NCBI GenBank assembly: GCA_910588825.1 | Contig: CAJURF010000035.1 | Location: forward strand, 1 to 34,586 | Direction: 5' to 3' | Length of the DNA: 34,586 bases | DNA from: an uncultured Lachnospiraceae bacterium | GTDB taxonomy: Bacteria; Bacillota; Clostridia; Lachnospirales; Lachnospiraceae | Shown here: positions 14,193-23,716 of the stretch, in pieces | Numbering within the stretch: position 1 is the stretch's first letter | Layout: each line of letters opens with the position of its first letter | Notes under the pieces: generated by a model | Told to the model about the DNA's origin: nothing | Database searches by the model: none | What the model saw: the letters and a program-made list of their open reading frames with translations, nothing else | Made by a program: the position numbers and the translations under genes

Positions 14193-15236
14193 ATGGAGAT
14201 TGGTATTATCAGTTTCAGCCGCAGAGGTTATGAATTGGGGGAAAAGCTGAGGGCTGGACTGGAAGAGAGAGACTGTCAGGTGTCTGTATGGGGAAAGGGA
14301 AGATTTTCCTCTGATACGGCATATCAGGTGGAAGAATCGGTGGGCCAGTGGACGGGAAATCACTTTGGGACACTGGACGGGTTTATTTTTGTGGGGGCTT
14401 GTGGAATTGCGGTGCGCAGCATTGCTCCTTACATCCGCCATAAGACGGTGGACCCTGCCGTTGTGGTGGTGGATGAAAAGGGAAAATTTGCCATCTCCCT
14501 TTTGTCCGGACATATCGGGGGCGGTAACCGCCTGGCACAGACTGTGGCTGAAATTGCCGGGGCACAGCCTGTGGTCACCACTGCTACTGACTTGAACCAG
14601 GTTTTTGCGGTGGACATGTTTGCGCAGAAGAATGGATGTTATATGGCAGACATGAAGTATGCCAAGGAGATTTCGGCCAGGCTTTTAGAGGGAAAGCCGG
14701 TGGGCTTTTACAGTGATTTCCCCTGGGTGGGAGATCTGCCTCAAGGGCTGGTTCACGGGGAAATGGAGGAGAAGCCGGAACTGGGGATTGCCCTGACGGC
14801 CAGCTTCCGGGAACATCCGTTTCTTCACACATTATATCTGATTCCACGGGTGATCAGTGTGGGGATTGGCTGCAGAAAGGGTACGCCTATGAAGAAAATC
14901 GAGGAGGCTGTCCGGTATGCGGGAAATCAGCTGCTGATTCCGGTGGTGGCCTTTGAGCAGGCGGCCAGCATTGATTTAAAGAAGGATGAGCCGGGGATTG
15001 TGGACTACTGCAGGGACCGGCAGATTCCTTATGTGACCTTTTCCGCAGAGGAGCTGAACGAACTGGAGGGACAGTTTACCCCCTCTCCCTTTGTGGAGTC
15101 TGTGGCGGGTGTGGACAACGTGTGTGAGAGAAGCGCCCTGCGGGCCTGTGGAAAAGGAAGGATTGTTTTAAGGAAGACGACACGGGACGGGGTGACCGTT
15201 GCCCTTGCCATGAAGAAGTGGAGTCCGGTGTTTTGA
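14193..15236 (+). CDS. cbiG: Cobalt-precorrin-5A hydrolase CbiG
   Basis: Opens the delta-lactone ring of cobalt-precorrin-5A and releases acetaldehyde, the step that contracts the ring in the anaerobic route. 347 residues: N-terminal domain from IGIISFSRRGYELGEKL, central segment with the conserved FVGACGIAVRSIAPYIRHKTVDPAVVVVDE and SLLSGHIGGGN, and the C-terminal CbiG/CobE domain starting VISVGIGCRKGTP. GAGGGAG precedes the ATG. Its presence confirms the oxygen-independent pathway. Confidence 0.95.
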   Translation: MEIGIISFSRRGYELGEKLRAGLEERDCQVSVWGKGRFSSDTAYQVEESVGQWTGNHFGTLDGFIFVGACGIAVRSIAPYIRHKTVDPAVVVVDEKGKFAISLLSGHIGGGNRLAQTVAEIAGAQPVVTTATDLNQVFAVDMFAQKNGCYMADMKYAKEISARLLEGKPVGFYSDFPWVGDLPQGLVHGEMEEKPELGIALTASFREHPFLHTLYLIPRVISVGIGCRKGTPMKKIEEAVRYAGNQLLIPVVAFEQAASIDLKKDEPGIVDYCRDRQIPYVTFSAEELNELEGQFTPSPFVESVAGVDNVCERSALRACGKGRIVLRKTTRDGVTVALAMKKWSPVF

Positions 15237-15265
15237 GAGAACTATGACATAAGAGAGGAATTTTT

Positions 15266-15997
15266 ATGAGTACAATATATGTGGCAGGCATTGGACCGGG
15301 TTCTTATGAACAGATGACCATTGAAGCAGCTGAGGCTTTGAAAAGCTGTGATGTCATTATCGGCTATACCGTTTATGTGGATTTGGTGAAAGAGCATTTC
15401 CCGGGAAAAGAATTTCTGACAACTCCTATGAAAAAGGAGGTGCAGCGCTGCCGGATGGCTTTTGAGGAGGCTGAAAAAGGAAAGTCTGTTGCCATGATCT
15501 GCAGCGGGGATGCGGGAGTTTACGGCATGGCCGGGCTCATGTATGAGGTGGGGCAGGATTATCCCCAGGTACAGGTGAAGGTGCTGCCGGGAGTGACTGC
15601 GGCCACAGCCGGAGCTGCTGTCTTAGGAGCGCCGTTGATTCATGATTTCTGTCTGATCAGCCTCAGTGACCTGCTGACTCCCTGGGAGAAGATTGAGGCG
15701 CGGCTGCTCCATGCGGCGGAGGCAGATTTTGCCATCTGTCTGTATAATCCTTCCAGTAAGAAGCGGAAAGATTATCTGAACAGAGCCTGCGGCCTGCTGC
15801 TGCGTTACCAATCGGAAGATACGGTGTGCGCGGTTGTGAGAAACATCGGAAGAGAAGGGGAGCAGAACCAGATCATGACCTTAAAGGAACTGCAGAATAC
15901 CCAGGTGGATATGTTCACCACAGTGTTTATCGGCAATTCCCAGACAAAGAGGCTGGGGGATTACATGGTTACGCCCCGGGGATATAAAGATGTGTAA
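15266..15997 (+). CDS. cbiH: Cobalt-precorrin-3 (C17)-methyltransferase
   Basis: C17 methylation with ring contraction on cobalt-precorrin-3. 243 residues of tetrapyrrole methylase fold: IYVAGIGPGSYEQMT at the N-terminus, DVIIGYTVYVDLV, ICSGDAGVYGMAGL, LPGVTAATAGAAVLGAPL and the characteristic ICLYNPSSKKRKDYL. No extra C-terminal domain, unlike some fused CbiH forms. GAGAGGAA precedes the ATG. The stop overlaps the start of cbiJET by 8 bases, so translation is probably coupled. Confidence 0.95.
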   Translation: MSTIYVAGIGPGSYEQMTIEAAEALKSCDVIIGYTVYVDLVKEHFPGKEFLTTPMKKEVQRCRMAFEEAEKGKSVAMICSGDAGVYGMAGLMYEVGQDYPQVQVKVLPGVTAATAGAAVLGAPLIHDFCLISLSDLLTPWEKIEARLLHAAEADFAICLYNPSSKKRKDYLNRACGLLLRYQSEDTVCAVVRNIGREGEQNQIMTLKELQNTQVDMFTTVFIGNSQTKRLGDYMVTPRGYKDV

Positions 15998-17996
15998 GAT
16001 ACTTGTATTTGCAGGTACGGCGGAGGGCTATGCCCTGGCAGAATATCTGTATGAGAATCAGGTGCCGGCCCATATCTGTACTGCCACAGAGTATGGTCTG
16101 AAACATCTGAAAGAGCGGGAGAATTTCACCTGCTCCGGGCATCGGATGGACGGGAAAGAAATGAGAGATTTCCTGGCACAGCATTCGTTTTCCCATGTGG
16201 TGGATGCCACGCATCCTTATGCCGCCCAGGTGAGCGCCAATATCTGCAGAGCGTGTGAAGAACAAAATGTTCCCTATATGCGGGTGGTCCGGGAGGAACT
16301 GGCGCCGAAAGAAGAACAGGGACAGATCCACTATGTGGAAGATGTGCCCGGTGCGGTGGAGTTTTTAAAGAAAACCAAAGGGAATATTCTGGTGACAACA
16401 GGAAGCAAGGAGCTGGCGGCTTTTACCAATCTTCCTGATTATGAAAACCGGGTATATGCCAGGGTTCTTTCCCTGCCTTCGGTGGTTCAGGCATGTGCAG
16501 ACCTGGGATTTACCGGGAGCCATCTGATTTGTATGCAGGGGCCTTTTTCCACAGAAATGAATGAAGCCATGCTGCGTCAGTGGAAGTGCAGTTATCTGGT
16601 GACAAAAGATACCGGCCATGCCGGAGGATTTCAGGAAAAATGCCAGGCGGCAGGACAGCAGGGGGCTCAGCTGGTGGTGGTCGGCCGGCCTGTTGCGGAA
16701 CAGGGAATTACGTTCTGGGAGTGCAAGAGGAAACTTCAGTCTATCTGTCACATTCCTTACCGCCCGCAGGTTTCCCTGGTGGGAATCGGAATGGGAGATG
16801 AGGCGACCATGACTCTGGCCGGACAGAAAGCCTGCCGGGAGGCGGACCTGCTCATCGGCGCAGGGCGGATGATTCAGGCGGCGGCAGTTCCTGGACAGTC
16901 CGCTCTCAAGGAATACCGGGCAGAGCGGATTCTGGATTATCTTCTGGAACATCCGGAGTACGAAAAGATTGCCGTGGCCTTGTCCGGAGATGTGGGCTTT
17001 TACAGCGGCTGCCGTCCACTGATGGATACCCTCAGGAGCGGGCTGCCCAAAGAGGCGGTGATACAGGCTCTTCCTGGGATTTCTTCCCTGAATTATTTTA
17101 TGGCGAAAATCGGAAGAAGCTGGGACCAGGCCGTGCTGGCCAGCGCTCACGGCAGGTCCTGTAATCTGGTGCATCAAATCCGGGCCAATGAAGGGACTTT
17201 TGGGATTCTGGGCGAGTCCGGCGCCATCGGGCAGCTGGCACAGAAATTGTGCAGTTACGGTCTAAGGGATGTGCAGCTTTTTGTGGGAGAACAGCTGTCT
17301 TATCCCGGGGAGAAGATTTTTTCTGCCAGTGCGCAGGAGCTGACTGATTATCAGGGAGATCCCTTAAGTGTGTTCTATGCGTGGAATTCTCATCCGGTCC
17401 TTTATCCGGGGCGTATCCGGGATGAGGAATTTACCAGAAATGCTGCCGGGGAGAAGACGGTTCCCATGACCAAAGAGGAAGTGCGCACACTTTCCCTGGC
17501 GAAGCTGGAACTCTCTTCGGAAGCGGTCTGTTACGATGTGGGTGCAGGAACCGGGTCCCTGTCTGTGGAAATGGCCATGCGGGCTTTTGAGGGAAAAGTA
17601 TACGCGGTGGAGAGAAAGCCGGAAGCTGTGGAATTAATCCGCGAAAACGCCCGGAAATTTGCAAGGGATAACCTGGAAGTGGTGGAGGGCCTGGCTCCGG
17701 ATGCACTGCAGGGTCTGGAGGCGCCCACTCATTGTTTTGTAGGAGGTTCTTCCGGAAATCTGAGAGAAATTCTGGAGGCTGTTCTTGAGAAAAATCCCGC
17801 TGTCCGCATTGTCATAAATTGTATCACACTGGAGACCCTTCAGGAGGCCATGGATGCGGTGAAAACGCTTTTCCTGAAGGATACAGAGGTGGTTCAGGTG
17901 ATGGTATCCCGTGCACGCAGGCTGGGCAGGTATCACATGATGATGGGGGAAAATCCCATCTATATTATTACTTGTACAGGAGGAAAGGCACAATGA
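15990..17996 (+). CDS. cbiJET: Fused CbiJ-CbiE-CbiT: cobalt-precorrin-6A reductase / C5 / C15 methyltransferase
   Basis: A 668-residue three-enzyme chain. Residues ~1-250 are CbiJ (ILVFAGTAEGYALAEYL, VDATHPYAAQVSANI, NILVTTGSKEL), the reductase of cobalt-precorrin-6A. Residues ~258-465 are CbiE, a tetrapyrrole methylase (VSLVGIGMGDEATMTLAG, LSGDVGFYSG, LPGISSLNYFMAKIG) that methylates C5. Residues ~475-668 are CbiT with the Rossmann SAM motif DVGAGTGSLSVEMA (516-529) and CFVGGSSGNLREIL, which methylates C15 and decarboxylates. CbiE-CbiT fusion is common (CobL); adding CbiJ in front is less so and would pass a labile intermediate along. No frameshift or missing motif. It overlaps cbiH by 8 bases and cbiA by 4 (ATGA). 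Confidence 0.93.
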   Translation: MCKILVFAGTAEGYALAEYLYENQVPAHICTATEYGLKHLKERENFTCSGHRMDGKEMRDFLAQHSFSHVVDATHPYAAQVSANICRACEEQNVPYMRVVREELAPKEEQGQIHYVEDVPGAVEFLKKTKGNILVTTGSKELAAFTNLPDYENRVYARVLSLPSVVQACADLGFTGSHLICMQGPFSTEMNEAMLRQWKCSYLVTKDTGHAGGFQEKCQAAGQQGAQLVVVGRPVAEQGITFWECKRKLQSICHIPYRPQVSLVGIGMGDEATMTLAGQKACREADLLIGAGRMIQAAAVPGQSALKEYRAERILDYLLEHPEYEKIAVALSGDVGFYSGCRPLMDTLRSGLPKEAVIQALPGISSLNYFMAKIGRSWDQAVLASAHGRSCNLVHQIRANEGTFGILGESGAIGQLAQKLCSYGLRDVQLFVGEQLSYPGEKIFSASAQELTDYQGDPLSVFYAWNSHPVLYPGRIRDEEFTRNAAGEKTVPMTKEEVRTLSLAKLELSSEAVCYDVGAGTGSLSVEMAMRAFEGKVYAVERKPEAVELIRENARKFARDNLEVVEGLAPDALQGLEAPTHCFVGGSSGNLREILEAVLEKNPAVRIVINCITLETLQEAMDAVKTLFLKDTEVVQVMVSRARRLGRYHMMMGENPIYIITCTGGKAQ

Positions 17997-19402
17997 ACAT
18001 TCCCCGTATATTAATTGGGGCCGGGGCCAGCGGCAGCGGGAAGACGCTGATTACCTGCGGAATCCTCCAGGCACTGCAGGAGAGGGGGCTGAAAGCCGCT
18101 TCTTTTAAATGCGGACCGGATTATATAGACCCTATGTTCCACAGCCAGGTGCTGGGGACAAAATCCCGGAACCTGGATACATTCTTTACAGGTGAAGCAG
18201 TTACCCGTTATCTGCTGGCAGAGAACTCCAGGGATGCGGATATTGCAGTGATGGAAGGCGTGATGGGCTTTTATGACGGTGTGGGCGGTATTACGGTTCA
18301 TGCCAGCGCCTATGAATTGTCCAGTGTGACCCGTACACCGGCGGTGCTTGTGCTGGACTGCAGAGGCATGAGTCTGTCCATGGCGGCTTATGTGAAAGGT
18401 TTTCTGGAATTTAGGGGAGACAATCAAATCCGGGGGGTGATTTTGAATCAGCTTTCCCCCATGATGTACGAACGTATGAAAAATCTCCTAGAAGAAAATC
18501 TGAATATAAAAGTGCTGGGCTATGTGCCGAAAGTGGCAGATTGTGTCATCGACAGCCGTCATCTGGGGCTGGTAAAGCCGGAGGAAATTCCCGATCTCAG
18601 GCAGCGTCTCAAACGTCTGGCGAATATACTGGAGAAAACCATGGATCTGGACGGCCTCCTGGAGCTGGCAAAGGAGGCGCCGGAGCTTGAGAAGACAGAC
18701 CTGGAGCTGGAAAATCCCTGTTTCTCCTGGCGTCTTCAGGAGCCGCTGGCCATTGCTGCGGCAAGAGATGAGGCGTTTTGCTTTTTCTATGAGGATAATT
18801 TCCGTCTGCTTAAAAATATGGGGGCGGAGATTCTCTGGTTTTCCCCCATGAAAGACAAAGAAGTGCCAAGAGAGGCCAATGGTCTGCTGCTGTACGGGGG
18901 ATATCCTGAGCTGTATGCCCGGACGTTGTACAAGAATAAGTCCATGAGAAAAAGCATCTATAAGAGAGTCACAGAAGGGATGCCCTGTGTGGCAGAGTGC
19001 GGCGGATTCATGTATCTCCATGAGACCATGGAGGATATGGAGGGCAATGCCTATAAAATGGCAGGGATTATACCTGGAGGAGCTTACCGGACGCCAAAGC
19101 TGAACCATCGGTTCGGCTATGTGAGACTTTCCCAGGGAATCGAGGGCGTCTTTGGCCAGGATGTGGGGGAAATTCCCGCCCACGAGTTCCACTATTTCGA
19201 CTCACCCAGCTGCGGTAAGGATTACCTGGCGAAAAAACCCTGCAGCACCCGGTCCTGGGAATGTATGCATAGTACGAATCAGTTATTTGCAGGATTCCCA
19301 CATTTCCATTATTATGGAAATCCAAAGATTGCAAAAGCGTTTTTGGAAAAATGCAGGGAATATTCCGATTCCGGCAGAAAGGGCAGGCGGCAGCGTCTAT
19401 GA
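17993..19402 (+). CDS. cbiA: Cobyrinate a,c-diamide synthase
   Basis: ATP- and glutamine-dependent amidation of the a and c side chains of cobyrinate. 469 residues: P-loop IGAGASGSGKT at the N-terminus, FKCGPDYIDPMFH and MEGVMGFYDG of the dethiobiotin-synthetase-like half, and a class I glutaminase half with nucleophile Cys336 in AECGGFMYL and a His in PAHEFHYF. The frame is open to 17819, but that part lies inside cbiJET; AGGAGG precedes ATG 17993, which overlaps the cbiJET stop as ATGA. The cbiB start overlaps its stop the same way. Confidence 0.95.
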   Translation: MNIPRILIGAGASGSGKTLITCGILQALQERGLKAASFKCGPDYIDPMFHSQVLGTKSRNLDTFFTGEAVTRYLLAENSRDADIAVMEGVMGFYDGVGGITVHASAYELSSVTRTPAVLVLDCRGMSLSMAAYVKGFLEFRGDNQIRGVILNQLSPMMYERMKNLLEENLNIKVLGYVPKVADCVIDSRHLGLVKPEEIPDLRQRLKRLANILEKTMDLDGLLELAKEAPELEKTDLELENPCFSWRLQEPLAIAAARDEAFCFFYEDNFRLLKNMGAEILWFSPMKDKEVPREANGLLLYGGYPELYARTLYKNKSMRKSIYKRVTEGMPCVAECGGFMYLHETMEDMEGNAYKMAGIIPGGAYRTPKLNHRFGYVRLSQGIEGVFGQDVGEIPAHEFHYFDSPSCGKDYLAKKPCSTRSWECMHSTNQLFAGFPHFHYYGNPKIAKAFLEKCREYSDSGRKGRRQRL

Positions 19403-20382
19403 ATTTACATAATTTTGTTCTTCCTTTGGGGTTTCTGCTGGATTTGCTGCTGGGCGATCCCAGATGGCTGTATCATCCCATCTGTCTGGTGGGAAACGGA
19501 ATTTCTTTTTTTGAAAAATTACTCCGCAGGTTATTCGGATGTGAACAGCCAGGCAGGCATCCTGGCAGGGAGACAGCTGCCGGGGCGGTTCTGGTGTTTT
19601 TGACGGCTGTGTGTACCTGGGGGATTCCCTGGGGAATCCTGCATGTGGTGAGAGGCCGCTGGCCCCTGGCGGCTTTTCTATTGGAGACATTCTGGTGCTG
19701 GCAGCTGCTGGCAGCCTGTACGCTGAAAAAAGAGAGTATGAAAGTTTACCAGGAGCTGGTGAAGCAAAATCTGGAAAAGGCCCGCTATGCAGTTTCTATG
19801 ATTGTGGGCAGAGATACTGCCCAGTTGACACAAGAAGGGGTCACAAAGGCGGCAGTGGAGACTATTGCGGAAAATACTTCTGACGGGGTGACGGCGCCTA
19901 TGTTCTACATGGCACTGCTGGGGGTGCCGGGAATGTTTCTCTATAAAGCGGTGAATACCATGGATTCCATGGTGGGATATAAGAATGAACGGTATTTTTA
20001 TTTTGGGAAATGCGCGGCCAGGCTGGATGACGCGGCTAATTTCATTCCGGCAAGACTGACAGCCCTGCTGATGATACCGGCAAGTTTTCTGTCCGGGCTG
20101 GATGGAAAGCATGGGTGGAAGATTTTTTGCAGGGACCGTCTGTGCCATGCCAGTCCCAATTCTGCCCAGACAGAGTCTGTGGCAGCCGGGGCGCTGCATG
20201 TACAGCTGGCGGGGGATGCCTGGTATTTTGGGAAACTGTATGAGAAGCCTTCCATCGGCGATAGGGACCGGGAAATCCAGCCGGAGGATATTCCCAGGAT
20301 GAACCGGCTCATGTATGTAACCGCATTTCTCGGGATGGTATGTTTTACACTAATCAGGATGGGAGTTTCTGGAAGGCTATGA
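19399..20382 (+). CDS. cbiB: Adenosylcobinamide-phosphate synthase CbiB
   Basis: Membrane enzyme joining adenosylcobyric acid to aminopropanol or its phosphate. 327 residues with several hydrophobic spans. Family signatures are LLDLLLGDPRWLYHP at the start, AVETIAENTSDGVTAPMFY, YKAVNTMDSMVGYKNERY and the F.PARLTALL segment. Starting at ATG 19399 (ATGA overlap with cbiA) removes 16 unlikely residues that lie within cbiA. The partner substrate is made by CobD encoded next, itself started by an ATGA overlap. Confidence 0.94.
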   Translation: MNLHNFVLPLGFLLDLLLGDPRWLYHPICLVGNGISFFEKLLRRLFGCEQPGRHPGRETAAGAVLVFLTAVCTWGIPWGILHVVRGRWPLAAFLLETFWCWQLLAACTLKKESMKVYQELVKQNLEKARYAVSMIVGRDTAQLTQEGVTKAAVETIAENTSDGVTAPMFYMALLGVPGMFLYKAVNTMDSMVGYKNERYFYFGKCAARLDDAANFIPARLTALLMIPASFLSGLDGKHGWKIFCRDRLCHASPNSAQTESVAAGALHVQLAGDAWYFGKLYEKPSIGDRDREIQPEDIPRMNRLMYVTAFLGMVCFTLIRMGVSGRL

Positions 20383-21455
20383 GTAGTATGAAGCATTTGC
20401 ACGGCGGAGACGTGTATCGGTATAAGGACTGTATAGATTTTTCTTCTAATTGTAATCCCCTGGGACCGCCCAAAGGTGTGGTACGGGCAGCAGCAGAAAG
20501 TGCGGCACGGATGGCTGCCTATCCGGATGTACGCTGTCAGGAATTGAGGGAAGCGCTGGCTGAGTATGAGGGAGTCAGTCAGCAGATGCTCTATTTTGGA
20601 AACGGGGCTGCGGAAGTGATTTTTTCCCTCTGCCTTGCCGTAAAGCCAAAAAAAGCGTTGGTTCCGGCTCCGACTTTTGCAGAATACCAGCAGGCGTTAA
20701 GCAGTGTGGGATGTGAGGTGTCTTACTTCTATCTGAAAGAGGAAAATGGCTTTCAGGTGGATGCAGGCTTTGTGGATGCAGTCAGACGGGAACGGCCCCA
20801 GGTGGTTTTTCTGTGTAATCCCAACAATCCCACAGGAGTTCTCACACCCCGGGATTTGCTGGGTGAGATTCTGGCAGTCTGCGAGGAAACAGACAGTCTG
20901 CTGGTTCTGGATGAATGTTTCAATGATTTTATTGAGGACAGGGGAGCATATACCATGAAGGATTATCTGGAGGGCCATCCTTCCCTTTTCTTATTAAAGG
21001 CATTTACCAAGCGCTATGCCATGGCGGGCATCCGTCTGGGATACGGTTTGTCTGCCGATCAGGGGCTGCTGGAACGGATGGAGCAGGTCACCCAGCCCTG
21101 GAATGTATCCACCATAGCCCAGGCGGCAGGGACAGCGGCGCTGAAGGAAGAAGACTATGTGGAACAGGGACGGCGGCTGGTGTGGGAAGAGCGGGAATAT
21201 CTCAGGCAGGAGATGGAGAGCCTGGGATATCAATTGTATGATTCCAGGGCAAATTATCTGTTTTTTTACAGCCAGATTCCTTTATGGGAAACGTGCAGAA
21301 ACCAGGGGATTTTGATTCGGGACTGCAGTAATTATCCGGGGCTGGGCCAGGGATATTACCGGGTGGCTGTGCGTACCCATGAGGAAAACGAAAAACTGGT
21401 GCAGGTTTTAAAAAACATAAAAGAGGGAGAAAATATATGGCAAAAGCAATCATGA
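20379..21455 (+). CDS. cobD: L-threonine-O-3-phosphate decarboxylase CobD
   Basis: PLP enzyme producing (R)-1-amino-2-propanol O-2-phosphate for the nucleotide loop. 358 residues of aspartate-aminotransferase fold related to HisC. HGGDVYRY and DFSSNCNPLGPP are near the start, CNPNNPTGVLTP binds cofactor and substrate, LLVLDECFNDF carries the PLP-contacting Asp, and LKAFTKRYAMAGIRLGYG carries the Schiff-base Lys. ATG 20379 overlaps the cbiB stop (ATGA); the longer frame to 20340 lies within cbiB. An alternative ATG is three codons on. The last 19 bases overlap cobQ. Confidence 0.92.
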   Translation: MSSMKHLHGGDVYRYKDCIDFSSNCNPLGPPKGVVRAAAESAARMAAYPDVRCQELREALAEYEGVSQQMLYFGNGAAEVIFSLCLAVKPKKALVPAPTFAEYQQALSSVGCEVSYFYLKEENGFQVDAGFVDAVRRERPQVVFLCNPNNPTGVLTPRDLLGEILAVCEETDSLLVLDECFNDFIEDRGAYTMKDYLEGHPSLFLLKAFTKRYAMAGIRLGYGLSADQGLLERMEQVTQPWNVSTIAQAAGTAALKEEDYVEQGRRLVWEEREYLRQEMESLGYQLYDSRANYLFFYSQIPLWETCRNQGILIRDCSNYPGLGQGYYRVAVRTHEENEKLVQVLKNIKEGENIWQKQS

Positions 21456-22948
21456 TCCAGGGGACCATGTCCAATGCGGGAAAAAGTCTGCTGACTGCAG
21501 GATTGTGCCGGATTTTCCGACAGGACGGCTATCGGACGGCCCCTTTTAAATCCCAGAATATGGCTCTGAATTCTTTCATTACCCCAGAAGGTCTGGAGAT
21601 GGGGCGGGCCCAGGTGATGCAGGCAGAGGCTGCGGGCATCACGCCGTCGGTGCTGATGAATCCCATTTTGCTGAAACCCTCCAATGACATGGGGTCCCAG
21701 GTGATTGTCAATGGGGAAGTGATCGGGACCATGAGCGCACGGGATTATTTTGCCTACAAAAGCCAGCTGGTTCCCAAAGTGAAACAGGCGTATGATAAAC
21801 TGGCTTCGGAATATGACATTATTGTCATTGAGGGGGCGGGAAGCCCTGCGGAGATTAATCTGAAGCAGGAGGACCTGGTGAACATGGGGATGGCCAAGAT
21901 GGCAAAAGCCCCGGTGCTCCTGGTGGGAGATATTGACCGGGGCGGTGTGTTTGCCCAGCTGGTGGGAACCGTGATGCTGCTGGAGGAAGATGAGCGGCAG
22001 ATGGTGAAAGGATTGATTGTCAATAAATTCCGGGGGGATAAGACCATTTTGGCCCCAGGGCTGGCTATGCTGGAGGAGAAAGCAGGCATTCCTGTGGTGG
22101 GCGTGGCGCCTTATCTGCAGATTCAGGTGGAAGATGAAGACAGCCTCACAGAACGTTTTGAGGGAAACCGGCAGGTGGATGTGATTGATATTGCTGTGAT
22201 TCGGCTTCCCAGAATTTCCAACTTTACAGATTTTAATCCCCTGGAGAGCATCCCCGGCGTATCTCTTCGCTATGTGAAACGTGTGCAGGAGCTGCAAAAT
22301 CCGGATATGGTCATACTTCCCGGTACAAAGAATACCATGGAAGATCTCCAGTGGCTGCGCCAGAACGGTCTGGAAGCGGCAATTTTGAAGCTGGCGGAAA
22401 AAGGGCGGATTGTGATGGGCATCTGCGGGGGATATCAGATGCTGGGCAGCAGTCTGTCTGACCCGGAAGGCGTGGAGGCCGGAGGCAGTATGCGGGGTAT
22501 GGGGCTTTTGCAGATGGACACTGTGTTTTCCAAAAAGAAGACCCGCACTCAGGTGGAGGGAGTTTTCACCCATGTGGGGGGGATTCTGGAGTCCCTTGAG
22601 GGAGTTCCTTTTACTGGGTATGAAATTCATATGGGAGAGCCTGTCTTTTCCGGAGATACCCACGGCATGAACCAGGTGACAGACCAGGTGACAGGGACAC
22701 AAAAAGAGGATGGAGCCTGTGCCGGCAATGTGTACGGAACTTATGTCCATGGGATTTTCGACCGGGAAGAAGCGGCAAAAGTCATGGTATCTGCCATCGG
22801 AAAGGCAAAAGGTCTGGACGTGTCTGAGATTCAGGCAGTGGATTTTGCAGCCTTTAAGGAGAGCCAGTACGATGCGCTGGCGGAGGGACTGCGGAAGCAT
22901 TTGGATATGAAGAAAATCTATCAAATTCTGGAGGAGGGGATTGAGTAA
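21437..22948 (+). CDS. cobQ: Cobyric acid synthase CobQ (CbiP)
   Basis: Glutamine-dependent amidation of the b, d, e and g carboxylates of adenosylcobyrinate diamide. 503 residues: IMIQGTMSNAGKSLLTAGL nucleotide-binding start, APFKSQNMALNSF, VIEGAGSPAEINL, and a type I glutaminase domain with Cys330 in GICGGYQMLG and His in YGTYVHGIFD. AAGAGGGAG precedes the ATG. The first 19 bases overlap cobD. A long open frame on the opposite strand is a codon-usage shadow. cbiC follows after 2 bases. Confidence 0.96.
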   Translation: MAKAIMIQGTMSNAGKSLLTAGLCRIFRQDGYRTAPFKSQNMALNSFITPEGLEMGRAQVMQAEAAGITPSVLMNPILLKPSNDMGSQVIVNGEVIGTMSARDYFAYKSQLVPKVKQAYDKLASEYDIIVIEGAGSPAEINLKQEDLVNMGMAKMAKAPVLLVGDIDRGGVFAQLVGTVMLLEEDERQMVKGLIVNKFRGDKTILAPGLAMLEEKAGIPVVGVAPYLQIQVEDEDSLTERFEGNRQVDVIDIAVIRLPRISNFTDFNPLESIPGVSLRYVKRVQELQNPDMVILPGTKNTMEDLQWLRQNGLEAAILKLAEKGRIVMGICGGYQMLGSSLSDPEGVEAGGSMRGMGLLQMDTVFSKKKTRTQVEGVFTHVGGILESLEGVPFTGYEIHMGEPVFSGDTHGMNQVTDQVTGTQKEDGACAGNVYGTYVHGIFDREEAAKVMVSAIGKAKGLDVSEIQAVDFAAFKESQYDALAEGLRKHLDMKKIYQILEEGIE

Positions 22949-22950
22949 TT

Positions 22951-23580
22951 ATGAAAATAGAGCTGGAACAAGTACAACCCAGGGAGATTGAAGCACGCAG
23001 TTTTGAGATTATCACCCAGGAACTGGGTGACTGCCCTTTAGTGCCTGGAACAGAACCCATTGTGAAACGCTGTATCCACACCAGCGCAGATTTTGATTAT
23101 GCCAGGAATCTCTGCTTTTCAGAAAATGTGGTGGAAAAGGCGCTGGAGGCCATAAGAAAGGGAGCGGACATTGTGACGGATACCCAGATGGCAAAGGCGG
23201 GGATTAATAAGAAAATCCTGGGGACTTACGGAGGCCAGGTGCACTGCTTCATATCCGATGAGGATGTGGCACAGACGGCAAAAGAAAAAGGATGTACCAG
23301 AGCAGCGGCCAGTATGGAAAAGGCGGCTTCCCTGGGTAAAGATTTGATATTTGCCATTGGCAACGCGCCTACGGCACTGGTGCGCCTGTATGAACTAATC
23401 CAGGAGGGAAAACTTTCTCCCAGCCTGATTATCGGGGTGCCTGTGGGGTTTGTGAATGTGGTGGCTTCCAAAGAACTGATCATGGAACTTACCCAGGTAC
23501 CGTACATCATAGCCAGAGGAAGAAAAGGCGGGAGCAACATTGCCGCCTGCATCTGCAATGCGTTTTTGTATATGAAATAA
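22951..23580 (+). CDS. cbiC: Cobalt-precorrin-8 methylmutase CbiC
   Basis: Moves the methyl group from C11 to C12 to give cobyrinate. 209 residues. The catalytic histidine sits at residue 43 in RCIHTSADFDYARNL, exactly as in characterised family members, supporting the start. TDTQMAKAGI and IGNAPTALVRLYELI are further conserved blocks, and PVGFVNVVASKE the last. GGAGGGGA precedes the ATG. Last gene of the cobalamin operon; no clear terminator follows, and 136 bases separate it from galK. Confidence 0.96.
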   Translation: MKIELEQVQPREIEARSFEIITQELGDCPLVPGTEPIVKRCIHTSADFDYARNLCFSENVVEKALEAIRKGADIVTDTQMAKAGINKKILGTYGGQVHCFISDEDVAQTAKEKGCTRAAASMEKAASLGKDLIFAIGNAPTALVRLYELIQEGKLSPSLIIGVPVGFVNVVASKELIMELTQVPYIIARGRKGGSNIAACICNAFLYMK

Positions 23581-23716
23581 TTAAAAAGGTGTATGCATAA
23601 AATCAGGGATCGTGTACACTGTATATGGTAATATTTATGCGTCCACAGCTGTTCAGTATCGTTACAATATCTGCTGAATAGTTACGGTTATAGTCTGTCC
23701 AAGGAGGAAACGGTTG

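Noticed and set aside
21356..22924. 522-codon open frame on the minus strand opposite cobQ
   Set aside because: It is a mirror of cobQ codon usage, overlaps a clearly conserved gene over its whole length, and its translation shows no domain. Other long antisense frames (136-978, 1841-2800, 16365-17177) were rejected for the same reason.
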